Position numbers and translations under genes: made by a program. Positions 15,050 to 23,514 of a DNA stretch of 26,909 bases are shown in pieces. The stretch comes from CAZZCP01 sp964653235. Lineage in GTDB: Bacteria > Bdellovibrionota > Bdellovibrionia > Bdellovibrionales > UBA840. The notes below the pieces were generated by a model. That model did not search any database, was not told where the DNA came from, and was given only the letters and a program-made list of their open reading frames with translations. Every line of letters starts with the position of its first letter. The first letter of the stretch is position 1. The stretch lies in contig CAZZCP010000029.1 of the NCBI GenBank assembly GCA_964653235.1, positions 1-26,909 on the forward strand. Reading direction: 5' to 3'.

Positions 15050-15953
15050 AGTTTTTCCTTTTGCTTAAAGGGTGGTGCATTTCTAGTTTGCGGCCTAGGT
15101 CATCAAGGCTCAGGTGTGTGTACTTTTGTGTTGCTTGCAAATTACTGTGTCCTAGCAATTCTTGCAAGATTCGTAAGTCGCTACCACTGCTTAGCATATG
15201 CGTAGCATAGCTGTGTCTGAGCATATGAGGATGAATTGGGCGAAGTAGGCCGGCTTCTTTGCCAAAATCTTGAATCCATTGATAGGCCAGGCGTGGGTTT
15301 AAGGCATGGCATCCCCATACATAAATGTCTTTTGAAAGATGAGCCTGCAGGCTCTGTACTAAAAAAATTGGAATTTGAATCAGTCTTTCTTTTTGGCCCT
15401 TTCCTAAGATCAAAAGACTTTTTTGGGCTAGGTTAAGGTTCTCCCATTTTAGCTCACAAGCCTCGCTGACTCGAAGCCCTGCTCCATAAAGAAGTAAAAA
15501 CAATAGATAGTTTTTAGCCAGTGGATTCTTTTTTTCAGCATAACGAATCAGACTCAAAACTTCATCAAGGCTCAAATATTTAGGGAGTTTTTCTGGCACT
15601 CGACTTGCGTAGAGCTGCTCACCTAAATTACTTTCGGTGTAGGATTCTTGATAGAGCCATTTGCAAAATGACTTTAGTGTTGCTGTTTTGCGATTTTTGG
15701 TGGCAGGACTAAGGTCTCGCCACTGATGTTGGGCATTTTTTAATAATGGCAGCAAATTTTTGTCTAATTTACCTAAGCAAAGATTAGATTTATTGAGATG
15801 ATTTCTTGATCTTAAGTCGAATATATTCTGTTTATAAAGTGAAAAAGTCTGACACAGATCGCTGGTGTAGGCCCGTATAGTCGCTTCACTGAGCCCTCTT
15901 TGACACTCCAAATAATTCAAAAATATTGCAATCATTTCAGGTATTTCTGACAT
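15042..15953 (-). CDS. xerC: tyrosine recombinase, XerC/XerD type
   Basis: This 303-residue protein has a SAM-like N-terminal core-binding domain (about 5-105) and a catalytic domain with all six active residues: R161 (GAGLRVSEACEL), K185 (GKGQKERLI), H243 and R246 (HPHMLRHSYATHML), H269 (LLGHSNLQATQ) and Y278 (KYTHLS). XerC/XerD proteins resolve chromosome dimers at dif. Full length, no neighbouring phage or integron genes, and overlap with a housekeeping gmhB argue for the cellular enzyme over a mobile-element integrase. Whether it is XerC or XerD cannot be settled by eye; the symbol is tentative. Its start is followed upstream by a 202-base divergent spacer shared with the sigma54-regulator gene, containing an AT-alternating tract near 15976-15988. 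Confidence 0.9.
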   Translation of the reverse strand: MSEIPEMIAIFLNYLECQRGLSEATIRAYTSDLCQTFSLYKQNIFDLRSRNHLNKSNLCLGKLDKNLLPLLKNAQHQWRDLSPATKNRKTATLKSFCKWLYQESYTESNLGEQLYASRVPEKLPKYLSLDEVLSLIRYAEKKNPLAKNYLLFLLLYGAGLRVSEACELKWENLNLAQKSLLILGKGQKERLIQIPIFLVQSLQAHLSKDIYVWGCHALNPRLAYQWIQDFGKEAGLLRPIHPHMLRHSYATHMLSSGSDLRILQELLGHSNLQATQKYTHLSLDDLGRKLEMHHPLSKRKNYE

Positions 15954-16155
15954 TTTGTACCAAGTGTTTTGTTACTATATATATATAGATTTACCCATGA
16001 AATGATTACTTAGACAGCAAAAATTGCTTGGAGTTTTTTCATGCAATGTGTTAATATTCACCCTGTCGCGCTGTTTCATCTTGATACACCCCATGTTTGA
16101 ACTGCGTTGGCTGCATAGAACATCAACAACATAAACATATTATAAGGTGGTACGT

Positions 16156-17181
16156 ATGTCAGAAGAAAATACTATTCTTCCCAACCTAGCGGGGTCTCAA
16201 GGTCAGGACAAGACAATCAAGCCCATTATCTATCGATCAGAAGCGATGAACCAAGTCATTCGTATGGTCGAACGGGTTGCTCCCTCTGATGCCACTTGCC
16301 TAGTTCTAGGTGAGAGCGGAACCGGAAAAGAGCTCATTGCGCGTGCGATTCATCAAAGAAGCAATCGTCGCTATAAGCCATTCGTTGCTATCAATTGTGG
16401 TGCATTAAGAGAAGGACTATTAGAAAGTGAACTTTTTGGACATGAAAAAGGTTCTTTTACTGGTGCTTATAACAAAAAGATTGGTTTGGCCGAAGTCGCC
16501 AATGGTGGAACTTTGTTCTTGGACGAAATTGGTGAATTGAGCCCAGGAATTCAAGCAAAGTTACTTCGTTTTCTACAAGAAGGTGAAATTTATAGAGTTG
16601 GCGGAAAAGATCCGATTCGTGTTGATGTTCGATTGTTGAGTGCGACCAACCGTGATTTAGAAAAAGAAGTATTAGAAGCACGTTTTCGTGAAGATCTATA
16701 CTATAGAATCAACACAATTACTTTGAGTGTTCCTCCTTTGAGAAGAAGAAAAGAAGATATTCCTTTGTTGATTGAACACTTCTTGTCGCAAAGCACACAT
16801 GCCCATTTAAATCGAGGCCGTCAAATGAGCCCCGAAGCGATGGAAATCTGCATGAACTATGACTGGCATGGAAATGTTCGTGAATTGCAAAATATTTGTG
16901 AGCGTCTGCAAATCTTAGCAGAAGGTCACACCATTATGCCGGGAGATTTACCAGAGAATATCCGCAACCCAGAGCAAAAGCTAATCATTGATGACTATGA
17001 TCCGAATATCAGTCTTCATGAGCTCGAGCGTAGATACATCATTAAAGCTCTTCAGTTTTTTGATGGAAACAAAACTCGCGCTGCTCAAGCATTGGGTATT
17101 ACAATTAAGACCCTATACAACAAATTGCATGAGTATGGTGAATTTGAGAAGTTCTCTGTTCATACCAAAAATGCAAAGTAA
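16156..17181 (+). CDS. sigma54-dependent transcriptional activator without receiver domain
   Basis: This 341-residue NtrC-class activator has a short N-terminal tail (about 1-25), a complete AAA+ domain (about 26-260) with Walker A GESGTGKE (52-59), the sigma54-contacting GSFTGA loop (99-104), Walker B GGTLFLDEIGEL (117-128) and LRRRKEDIPLL, and a Fis-type helix-turn-helix at the end (DGNKTRAAQALGITIKTLYNKL). It would use ATP to open promoters held by sigma54 RNA polymerase. There is no receiver or sensor domain, so activity must be set by expression level or a partner, as with PspF-type proteins. ATG 16156 follows AAGGTGG; the in-frame GTG at 16147 lies within that site. A strong terminator follows 20 bases after the stop. 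Confidence 0.95.
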   Translation: MSEENTILPNLAGSQGQDKTIKPIIYRSEAMNQVIRMVERVAPSDATCLVLGESGTGKELIARAIHQRSNRRYKPFVAINCGALREGLLESELFGHEKGSFTGAYNKKIGLAEVANGGTLFLDEIGELSPGIQAKLLRFLQEGEIYRVGGKDPIRVDVRLLSATNRDLEKEVLEARFREDLYYRINTITLSVPPLRRRKEDIPLLIEHFLSQSTHAHLNRGRQMSPEAMEICMNYDWHGNVRELQNICERLQILAEGHTIMPGDLPENIRNPEQKLIIDDYDPNISLHELERRYIIKALQFFDGNKTRAAQALGITIKTLYNKLHEYGEFEKFSVHTKNAK

Positions 17182-17200
17182 GATTGCTTAACAAGCAAAG

Positions 17201-17229
17201 AAAAAGCCTGCTCTCGAGCAGGCTTTTTT
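17201..17229. terminator. bidirectional rho-independent terminator
   Basis: A perfect 12-bp stem, AAAAAGCCTGCT paired with AGCAGGCTTTTT around a CTCG loop, gives a T-run on both strands. It sits between the sigma54 activator (+) and the convergent VWA-like fragment (-), so it can stop transcription from both sides. Its core stem AGCCTGCT is the same as in the terminator at 26251. Confidence 0.93.
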
Positions 17230-17231
17230 GA

Positions 17232-17594
17232 TTACCTCATTAAGTTTTCAGGCAATAGTGCATTGCAAATGCTTATTTTCTTTCCGCCAGTAATATCAAT
17301 CAAAGCTCGATATCGTTCACCGATTTTTGCAAATGGATTTACTTCATCGATGCAAGTTTCATCTAAATGAAAAACTCCACTAACTTTGTAGTTTCTTTCA
17401 GTGTTTGTAGATTGAGTTACAAGGTCTAAAAATTCTACGTAGTTTTGAACTGGGTCCAATCTAGGGTCTTTTTGATCTATTAAAGCAAAATCTGCTGAAT
17501 GCGAAAAATCATCTTCATCTTTTCTCTTTTTGAATTGATTTTCGCGCAGGGGGCACCGAAACAGTTTATTTGTTGCTAAAAAAAAATCAAACAA
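17232..17594 (-). pseudogene. probable C-terminal fragment of a VWA-type protein
   Basis: This frame of about 120 residues has a C-terminal part (about 30-118) that reads like the end of a von Willebrand factor A-type domain as found in secreted adhesin-like proteins: a FALIDQKDPRLDP strand and loop, a NYKVSGVF strand, then Cys, GERYRALIDITGGKKISIC and a terminal helix. The expected first half of the domain, with the metal-binding DxSxS motif, is missing, and there is no signal peptide. The only starts are a weak TTG at 17594 without a clear ribosome site, and a stop lies at 17598-17600. I therefore read it as a gene remnant; a short independent protein remains possible. I could not find the missing half in other frames upstream. 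Confidence 0.5.
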
Positions 17595-17871
17595 GACCTA
17601 CTCAAAAAGTTTCTTCAAAAAAATCTGCCTTACTTAATTTATGGTCCCATTTTGCTTTTTTTGCATTTGGGCAGTGTCAATACGACATCAATGATACTGT
17701 ATGGCCTCAGGGAATTCTTATTTTATTTATAATAGATTTTTATTTGAACCAATCAAATGAGCTTAGAGTTCTTTATTCATCATGCAAGACCTTTGGCCCA
17801 CTATTTGCTCAAGCACTTAATAAGATTCATGGATGAATTTAAGAAGTGAACATCGTCTTGGGGGAAAACTA
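17595..17871. other. spacer upstream of the TonB receptor, no confident gene
   Basis: These 277 AT-rich bases separate the VWA-like fragment from the TonB-dependent receptor. A plus-strand frame (about 17570-17836, TTG start, 88 codons) is open, but it has no ribosome site and no recognisable motif. A TATAAT at 17728-17733 could be a -10 box for the TonB operon, but no good -35 is placed 16-18 bases ahead. I see no clear Fur-type palindrome. Confidence 0.4.
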
Positions 17872-20478
17872 GTGCTTAAATTTATTTCAGTCATTGTTTG
17901 TTTTTTGTTTTTGGGAGCTGCGTTTGCGCAAGAATCAGATGATTTTAGTTTGGATGAGTTTTCTGAGGGGCTCGATGTCGAAGAGTCCAATTTGCAGGTT
18001 CCAGAGGCTAAAGAAGAGAGTAAAAAACCCATTGTGCAAGCTGCACCTGAGGATGAGAGCTTTGAAAAAGTGGCCGTAACGGGATCACATATTAAACGAA
18101 TCGATATGGAGGGGGCATCTCCTGTAATGATGATTGATCGAGATATGATCGAGCAATCGGGGCACAACTCGGTTTCAGATGTTTTGCGGGATATTACTGC
18201 CAGTTCTTTTGGTGGCTTGCGCGAAGAAAGTGGATCAAACGCTGCAGGAGTTTCTTCAGTGAACTTGCGTGGTTTGGGCGCAGATAAAACATTGGTGCTA
18301 TTAAATGGAAAGCGCCTGCCTCAAGATGCAGTAACTGGTGCTGTTGACTTAAACTTAATTCCTCTAGCAGCAGTAAAAAGAATTGATATTCTCACCGATG
18401 GCGCCAGTGCGACTTATGGCTCTGATGCCCTGGGTGGGGTAGTTAATATCATCACCCACAAAGACTACAATGGAACAACATTTTCTTACCAACAGAGTTT
18501 TATGACTCAATTTGAAGGTGGTGCCACCAAGCAAGCCGAGCTTGTTACTGGGGCAGCCACCGCAAGAAGTTCAATTACTACGATCTTATCTTATCGTGAA
18601 AATGAAATTATCTTTTCTCGAGACCGTCCATGGAGTGAAGTTGGAGTCTCTACAATTGGTAGCCCAGGCAGTTATATCGATGATGATGGAGTCTGGAAGC
18701 CAGATACCACGAATTGTGACCCTGCCGATATCATAGATGGCGGAAACGGCAACTTTTTCTGTAGTTACAACTTTGCTGCCGTCTCTTCTGAGATACCTCA
18801 GATTCGCCAATTCAATATAATGTCTCTGTTTGAACACCAATCTGACTCTGGCGTGACTTTCTATGGCAGGGCCAATGCGACCAAAAAAGAAGTTTTATGG
18901 AACTTTGCTCCTGCACCTGGGGTCTTTGATATACCTGCTGCAGTTGCCGGTGGTCTGGGTATTCCAGGCTATGCGGGTGGAGATGTTAGCGTTCGCTACC
19001 GTGCGGTTGAACTTGGAAACAGAGTGAGTGAGGTTGATGAGCACGCCCTGGGCTTTCAAACCGGAGCCAAAGGAACAATCGGTGGATCTTGGGATTGGGA
19101 TTTTTCATTTGATCGCAATGAGGTCTATAAAAATGATTTGGGTGTTTCGGGATATGGATTAACAACCGAAATTGTAGATCTAATAGGCTCAGGCAGTTTC
19201 AATCCTTTTGACTTTTCTCCTTCTCGAGGAAGCTTGGCCTCTGCTGAATACCAGCCCTGGCAACTGTCTCGCTCCGAAAACAACTTCTATGAATTAAAAC
19301 TAACAGGTGAATTGTTTGATATCTGGGGCGGTGCTGTTGCAACTGCTCTGGGAGCTACCTTTACGCAAGAAGAGTTCAGCACCGAAGTAGATACCTTGTC
19401 TGCTGCGGGTGAAGTTTTTGGAAGCGCCGGCAGCAGTGGCGGGGGAGATCGTGAAACCAAGGCGGTCTACTTTGAGACGATTCTTCCCATAGTGAAAAGT
19501 TTCGAATTGCAATTGGCTGCCCGTTATGATGAGTTCAGCGACTTTGGTAATACGACCAACCCAAAAGTCGCTTTTAAATGGAATCTTACGAATTTTTTGA
19601 TGTTTCGAGGTTCTTGGGGAACTGGTTTTAAAGCCCCGCTATTGAAAGATCTTTATGCTGCGGCTTCGGATGGTTTTCCGACTTTTATCGATGAAGTGGC
19701 CTGCGCGGCAGAGCGAGCCTCGGGAGGAGCCACACCATCTTGTAATCCCCAGCAGTGGAACGTAAGATCTGGTGGAAACACAGATCTTGAAGAAGAGCGT
19801 TCAGAAAGCATTAACTTGGGAGTTGTCTATCAGCCGACCAAGCGTACGAATTTTGGCTTTGATGTTTGGCAGACCCACTTAGATAATGTGGTCGATATCG
19901 ACTACCAACTTTTGACTCGCTTTGAACAAAACGGAGGAGATCCTAGCCAGTTTGGCATTACTGTACAACGTGATAGCAGCGGATTGATAGATTTTATCGA
20001 TGCTCCTCTTTTAAACCTTGCAGCGCTTGAAATTAGTGGAATTGATTTTAATAGTAGTATTGCCTTGGGTTCTTACTTTACTTTAAAGATCAATCACTCT
20101 CATTTGTTCTACTATCGACAAGAAGGTTTTCCAGGAACCGGTTTTGAGGATATTCTTGGAATAAATGGCTTTCCACCATGGAGAAACAACATTACACTCG
20201 ATTTCACGGCGGGAAGCACGAGTCTTCGTTTGCTTGCCAGAACCATTGCGAAGCATGAAAAGTCGGTACCAGAAGAAGGAAATCTAAAGGCCTATACAGA
20301 AGCAGATTTAAACATCACGCAAAGCTTCTCAACAAACACGACTCTTACCGTAGGTGTGCAAAACTTATTTGCAACGAAGCCGCCACTCGATGATTCAAAC
20401 CAAAACCAACAGTTAAATGCAAATTTATACAACCCAAGAGGGCAGAATGTCTTTGTTGGGTTTAAGCAAAGATTCTAA
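17872..20478 (+). CDS. TonB-dependent outer-membrane receptor
   Basis: This 868-residue protein has a signal peptide (about 1-19, VCFLFLGAAFA). A charged linker leads to a TonB-box-like VAVTGSHIKRI, then the plug domain: SPVMMIDRDMIEQSG, SVNLRGLGADKTLVLLNGKR, LIPLAAVKRIDILTDGASA and YGSDALGGVVNIIT, all classic plug motifs. The rest is a 22-strand-type barrel with an FRGSWGTGFKAP segment and a C-terminal ...GFKQRF. It imports a substrate across the outer membrane using energy from TonB; the style (long plug, 'NLRGLG...LLNGKR') is common to receptors for carbohydrates, peptides or metal complexes, so no substrate is assigned. GTG 17872 has GGGGG ahead; ATG 17833 would put 13 polar residues before the signal peptide. 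It heads the operon with its own motor genes. GC is higher here than in the nuo region. Confidence 0.94.
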   Translation: MLKFISVIVCFLFLGAAFAQESDDFSLDEFSEGLDVEESNLQVPEAKEESKKPIVQAAPEDESFEKVAVTGSHIKRIDMEGASPVMMIDRDMIEQSGHNSVSDVLRDITASSFGGLREESGSNAAGVSSVNLRGLGADKTLVLLNGKRLPQDAVTGAVDLNLIPLAAVKRIDILTDGASATYGSDALGGVVNIITHKDYNGTTFSYQQSFMTQFEGGATKQAELVTGAATARSSITTILSYRENEIIFSRDRPWSEVGVSTIGSPGSYIDDDGVWKPDTTNCDPADIIDGGNGNFFCSYNFAAVSSEIPQIRQFNIMSLFEHQSDSGVTFYGRANATKKEVLWNFAPAPGVFDIPAAVAGGLGIPGYAGGDVSVRYRAVELGNRVSEVDEHALGFQTGAKGTIGGSWDWDFSFDRNEVYKNDLGVSGYGLTTEIVDLIGSGSFNPFDFSPSRGSLASAEYQPWQLSRSENNFYELKLTGELFDIWGGAVATALGATFTQEEFSTEVDTLSAAGEVFGSAGSSGGGDRETKAVYFETILPIVKSFELQLAARYDEFSDFGNTTNPKVAFKWNLTNFLMFRGSWGTGFKAPLLKDLYAAASDGFPTFIDEVACAAERASGGATPSCNPQQWNVRSGGNTDLEEERSESINLGVVYQPTKRTNFGFDVWQTHLDNVVDIDYQLLTRFEQNGGDPSQFGITVQRDSSGLIDFIDAPLLNLAALEISGIDFNSSIALGSYFTLKINHSHLFYYRQEGFPGTGFEDILGINGFPPWRNNITLDFTAGSTSLRLLARTIAKHEKSVPEEGNLKAYTEADLNITQSFSTNTTLTVGVQNLFATKPPLDDSNQNQQLNANLYNPRGQNVFVGFKQRF

Positions 20479-20488
20479 GGGGGATAGA

Positions 20489-21247
20489 ATGTACAAAGGA
20501 ATACTAGCTATTATTTTGAGCATAGCCATGGGTCAGGCAATGGCCAATGACAAGGCAAAGTTAGGCCAAAACTTCAAAGAGCAAATGAAAAGTGAGAAAA
20601 TCACGCAAGATTCACAAGTAAAAGTGGACGCTCTTGATGAGCAAAGCACTCAGTTGATCGATGAGTACCGCCGAGTGCTTCAAAAAATTGAAAATACCAA
20701 GATCTACAATCAGCAACTGGTAAAATTAATTCAGAACCAAGATGAAGAGAAAGTCTCTCTTAAAGGTCAGATCGCCAGCATTAAAGAAACCAATGAGGGT
20801 GTTGTTCCGTTTATGCTTCAGATGTTAGATACGCTCGAGATGATGGTTAAGACCGATACCCCTTTTTTGGCTGAAGAGAGAAACAAAAGAGTCGCTGATC
20901 TAAAAGAGATGATGAATCGTGCTGATGTTTCTACTTCGGAGAAATTTCGAAGAATTCTTGAGGCCTACCAAGTGGAGAACGAATACGGCAGAACTCTAGA
21001 GGCCTACCGCGGCAAACTCAATCAAGGTAAAAATGATATCACGGTTGATTTTTTAAGAGTCGGTCGCATGGCACTGATCTATCAAACGCTCGATCAAAAT
21101 ACCCAAGCTGTTTGGGACAAGAAAACCAATCAATGGGTCGCCTTAGATAGTGATTACCGTCGTTCTATTCAAAAAGGCCTAAAAGTAGCAAGAAAACAAA
21201 TGGCCCCTGAACTCTTAACTCTTCCGGTGAAAAAGGAGAAACTCTAA
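20489..21247 (+). CDS. DUF3450 periplasmic protein of the TonB system
   Basis: This 252-residue protein has a signal peptide (about 1-20, IILSIAMGQAMA). The mature part is nearly all helical and coiled-coil, with the DUF3450 pattern: LIDEYRRVLQKIENTKIYN, QIASIKETNEGVVPFMLQML, and RRILEAYQVENEYGRTLEAY. Members are found encoded with ExbB/ExbD/TonB sets and a TonB receptor, as here, and are thought to be periplasmic accessory factors of that machine; the biochemical role is not established. ATG 20489 lies ten bases after the receptor stop with a strong AAGGGGG site; the earlier in-frame ATG at 20417 is inside the receptor gene. It ends by sharing one base with the next start (TAATG). Confidence 0.9.
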   Translation: MYKGILAIILSIAMGQAMANDKAKLGQNFKEQMKSEKITQDSQVKVDALDEQSTQLIDEYRRVLQKIENTKIYNQQLVKLIQNQDEEKVSLKGQIASIKETNEGVVPFMLQMLDTLEMMVKTDTPFLAEERNKRVADLKEMMNRADVSTSEKFRRILEAYQVENEYGRTLEAYRGKLNQGKNDITVDFLRVGRMALIYQTLDQNTQAVWDKKTNQWVALDSDYRRSIQKGLKVARKQMAPELLTLPVKKEKL

Positions 21248-22578
21248 TGAAGTCTTTATTGTCAATTGTCGTTTTATCACTATCCATCCATGCTTCTGCC
21301 AATCCTGTTTTAGAGAGTCTCTTAGGAAAAATCAAAACAGAGCAAAAAATCGAAACACAAATTGCTCAAGAGCGTGAAGCCAAATTCTTAAATGCCAAAG
21401 AACAACAAGCTTCTATTTTGGCACAAGCCAAAGCAGAGCTTGCAAAACTCGAGGCTCGAACAAAAGAATTAACGGCAAACTTTGAAGCCAATGAGAAAGA
21501 GCTGACAGTTTTAGAAAATGATTTAAATATTGCCAGTGGTACTCTTGGAGAAATGTTTGGTGTGGTCAAGCAAACTTCGGGAGATTTGAAATCACTTTTT
21601 CAAACTTCTATCATTTCGGCGCAGATTCCAGGGCGAGAGAAATTTGTCAATGATCTAGCATCACGCAAAGCACTTCCCACTTTAGATGAGTTAAAAAAGC
21701 TTTGGTATGCCATATTAAATGAAATTAATGAATCCGGAAAAATTACTACTTTTACCGCCAACGTGCTCCAGTCTAATGGAAAAGCTGTAGAAAAACAAGT
21801 CACTCGTTTGGGTAGTTTTAACCTGGTTTCAGATGGCAAATACCTCGTTTATTCGGGTGATACCGAGCAAATTCTTGAGCTAGAGAGACAGCCTGAATCG
21901 ATGCTTTCGATGGTAGAAGATTTTGAAGCCAGTAAAGCTTCTCTTGAGCCATTGGCAATCGATCCTTCTCGCGGAGCTCTTCTCTCAATGCTAGTCAATA
22001 CACCCAGTCTTTCAGAGCGCATTGCTCAAGGTGGAGTGGTTGGTTATGTAATTCTTGGCCTACTTTTCATTGGCTTGCTACTCGTTAGTGAACGCTTTGT
22101 AATGCTGGTGAAAGAAAAGAAGAAAATGCTGCAACAGTTAAAATCAGATGCAATCAATACAGATAATACTTTGGGCGTATTGATGGCTGAGTTTAACAAA
22201 TTTAAAGATAAAGATATTGAAACGCTTGAGCTTAAAATGGATGCCGCGATTACCAAAGCTGTTCCTATGCTTGAGCGTGGAATCAGTACCATTAAACTTT
22301 TAGCGGCAGTAGCTCCCTTACTCGGCCTACTTGGAACTGTAACAGGTATGATCGGAACCTTTCAATCCATTACTCTTTTTGGTACGGGTGATCCCAAATT
22401 AATGGCCGGGGGTATATCAACGGCACTCGTGACAACGGTACTTGGTCTTGTATGTGCGATTCCATTGCTGCTTTTACACAACCTAATCTCAGGAAAGAGC
22501 CAAGAATTGGTGCAAGTTTTAGAAGAGCAAAGTGCGGGACTTCTAGCTGAAAAAGCAGAACAGGAGCTAAGAGTATGA
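21247..22578 (+). CDS. long ExbB/TolQ-type proton channel with periplasmic coiled-coil N-domain (TtpC-like)
   Basis: This 443-residue protein has a signal peptide (about 1-18, SIHASA), a periplasmic coiled coil (about 28-100, K/E/Q/A-rich) and a small domain to about 255. The MotA/TolQ/ExbB domain follows: a first membrane helix YVILGLLFIGLLLVSERFV, a cytoplasmic helical segment, then LLAAVAPLLGLLGTVTGMIG, with GTGDPKLMAGGISTAL and a last helix, the conserved family core. In Vibrio-type TonB2 systems such a long form (TtpC) works together with a short ExbB, and the next gene is one. It would help couple proton flow to TonB. The start follows AAGGAG and overlaps the DUF3450 stop. Confidence 0.9.
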   Translation: MKSLLSIVVLSLSIHASANPVLESLLGKIKTEQKIETQIAQEREAKFLNAKEQQASILAQAKAELAKLEARTKELTANFEANEKELTVLENDLNIASGTLGEMFGVVKQTSGDLKSLFQTSIISAQIPGREKFVNDLASRKALPTLDELKKLWYAILNEINESGKITTFTANVLQSNGKAVEKQVTRLGSFNLVSDGKYLVYSGDTEQILELERQPESMLSMVEDFEASKASLEPLAIDPSRGALLSMLVNTPSLSERIAQGGVVGYVILGLLFIGLLLVSERFVMLVKEKKKMLQQLKSDAINTDNTLGVLMAEFNKFKDKDIETLELKMDAAITKAVPMLERGISTIKLLAAVAPLLGLLGTVTGMIGTFQSITLFGTGDPKLMAGGISTALVTTVLGLVCAIPLLLLHNLISGKSQELVQVLEEQSAGLLAEKAEQELRV

Positions 22579-23102
22579 GCCATATTCTTGGATTTGTTGG
22601 AGACTTTCTCAATGCAGGTGGAGATGTTTTGTGGTTGATCTTCTTTACCTCTATCTTGCTGTGGAGTCTCATTCTTGAGCGCTTCTTGTTTATGAAAAAG
22701 ATTTTTCCAACAATGAAGCAAGATGTACTTAAAGACTGGTTGGCGCGCAACGAACACAAGTCCTGGACAGCTCATCGAATTCGTGAAGCCCAACTCTCTA
22801 TTGCCAAAGTTTCGCTGAATCGAAATATTTCTAAAATCAAAACTCTGGTAGCCCTTTGTCCTTTGCTAGGTCTACTGGGAACAGTAACGGGAATGATTTC
22901 GGTTTTTGATGTGATGGCGATGACAGGCACCGGAAATGCTCGTTTGATGGCGAGCGGAATTTCAATGGCCACCATTCCAACCATGGCTGGAATGGTGGCG
23001 GCGCTCTCGGGTTTGTACTTTGGTAGCTATTTTGAGAATCAATCAAAAAATTTGTTTCATACTTTAAGTGATGAACTCACTTTTGAAGATGAAAGGATCT
23101 AA
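22575..23102 (+). CDS. exbB: ExbB proton channel subunit (short form)
   Basis: This 175-residue protein has three membrane helices: WLIFFTSILLWSLILERFLF near the N-terminus, then the conserved ALCPLLGLLGTVTGMISVF, GTGNARLMASGIS and TIPTMAGMVAALSGLYFGSYF. ExbB forms the pentameric inner-membrane ring around ExbD, giving the proton path that energises TonB. It is shorter than E. coli ExbB, as is usual for the second ExbB in TtpC-type systems. Start ATG 22575 overlaps the previous stop (ATGA) and follows AGGAG. Translation is probably coupled through the whole motor block. Confidence 0.93.
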   Translation: MSHILGFVGDFLNAGGDVLWLIFFTSILLWSLILERFLFMKKIFPTMKQDVLKDWLARNEHKSWTAHRIREAQLSIAKVSLNRNISKIKTLVALCPLLGLLGTVTGMISVFDVMAMTGTGNARLMASGISMATIPTMAGMVAALSGLYFGSYFENQSKNLFHTLSDELTFEDERI

Positions 23103-23103
23103 T

Positions 23104-23514
23104 ATGCGAAGAAAGAAAAGTAGAAATAATGTTCAAGAAGAAGCCGCGATTGATATGACATCGATGCTAGATGTTGTATTTATCATGTTGATTTTCTTTA
23201 TTGTGACAACCTCTTTTGTCAAAGAGTCAGGTATTGATGTCAATCGTCCAACTGCGGCAAGTTCTGACAACAAAGAAAAGGCAAGTATTTTGATTGCCAT
23301 CAATGAGTTGGGAGATGTCTGGATGGATCGTCGTAAAGTCGATATTCGTAGTGTTCGCGCCAATATTGAACGTATGCGCGCCGAGATGCCTGAAGGCAGT
23401 GTTGTGATTCAAGCAGATAAGGCCTCGAAAACTGGAATTTTAGTGCAAGTTATGGATCAAGTTCGTTTGGGAGGAATTACCAATATCTCAGTGGCGGGAA
23501 GACTCAATGATTAG
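23104..23514 (+). CDS. exbD: ExbD biopolymer transport protein
   Basis: This 136-residue protein has a short basic cytoplasmic N-terminus (MRRKKSRNN), one membrane helix IDMTSMLDVVFIMLIFFIVT with the essential-type Asp in MLDVVF, and a periplasmic domain ending in IQADKASKTGILVQVMDQ and GGITNISVAG, all typical of ExbD/TolR. The Asp carries protons through the ExbB ring. ATG 23104 follows AAGGA; the in-frame ATG at 23068 lies within exbB and lacks a site. It lies directly behind exbB and overlaps the tonB start by 8 bases. Confidence 0.94.
   Translation: MRRKKSRNNVQEEAAIDMTSMLDVVFIMLIFFIVTTSFVKESGIDVNRPTAASSDNKEKASILIAINELGDVWMDRRKVDIRSVRANIERMRAEMPEGSVVIQADKASKTGILVQVMDQVRLGGITNISVAGRLND

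Noticed and set aside
15042..15953. Integrase of a mobile element
   Set aside because: Full XerC/D motifs, overlap with gmhB, and no tRNA, attachment repeats or phage genes nearby.
15976..15988. TA-alternating tract as a microsatellite or phase-variation site
   Set aside because: Only about six TA units in a divergent promoter region; more likely ordinary AT-rich promoter DNA.
17570..17836. 88-codon plus-strand frame before the TonB receptor
   Set aside because: TTG start without ribosome site, no recognisable motif, overlaps the 5' end of the VWA-like fragment; kept only as part of the spacer description.
22362..22793. Minus-strand frames of 129 and 143 codons opposite the ExbB genes
   Set aside because: Antisense shadows of well-supported ExbB proteins.
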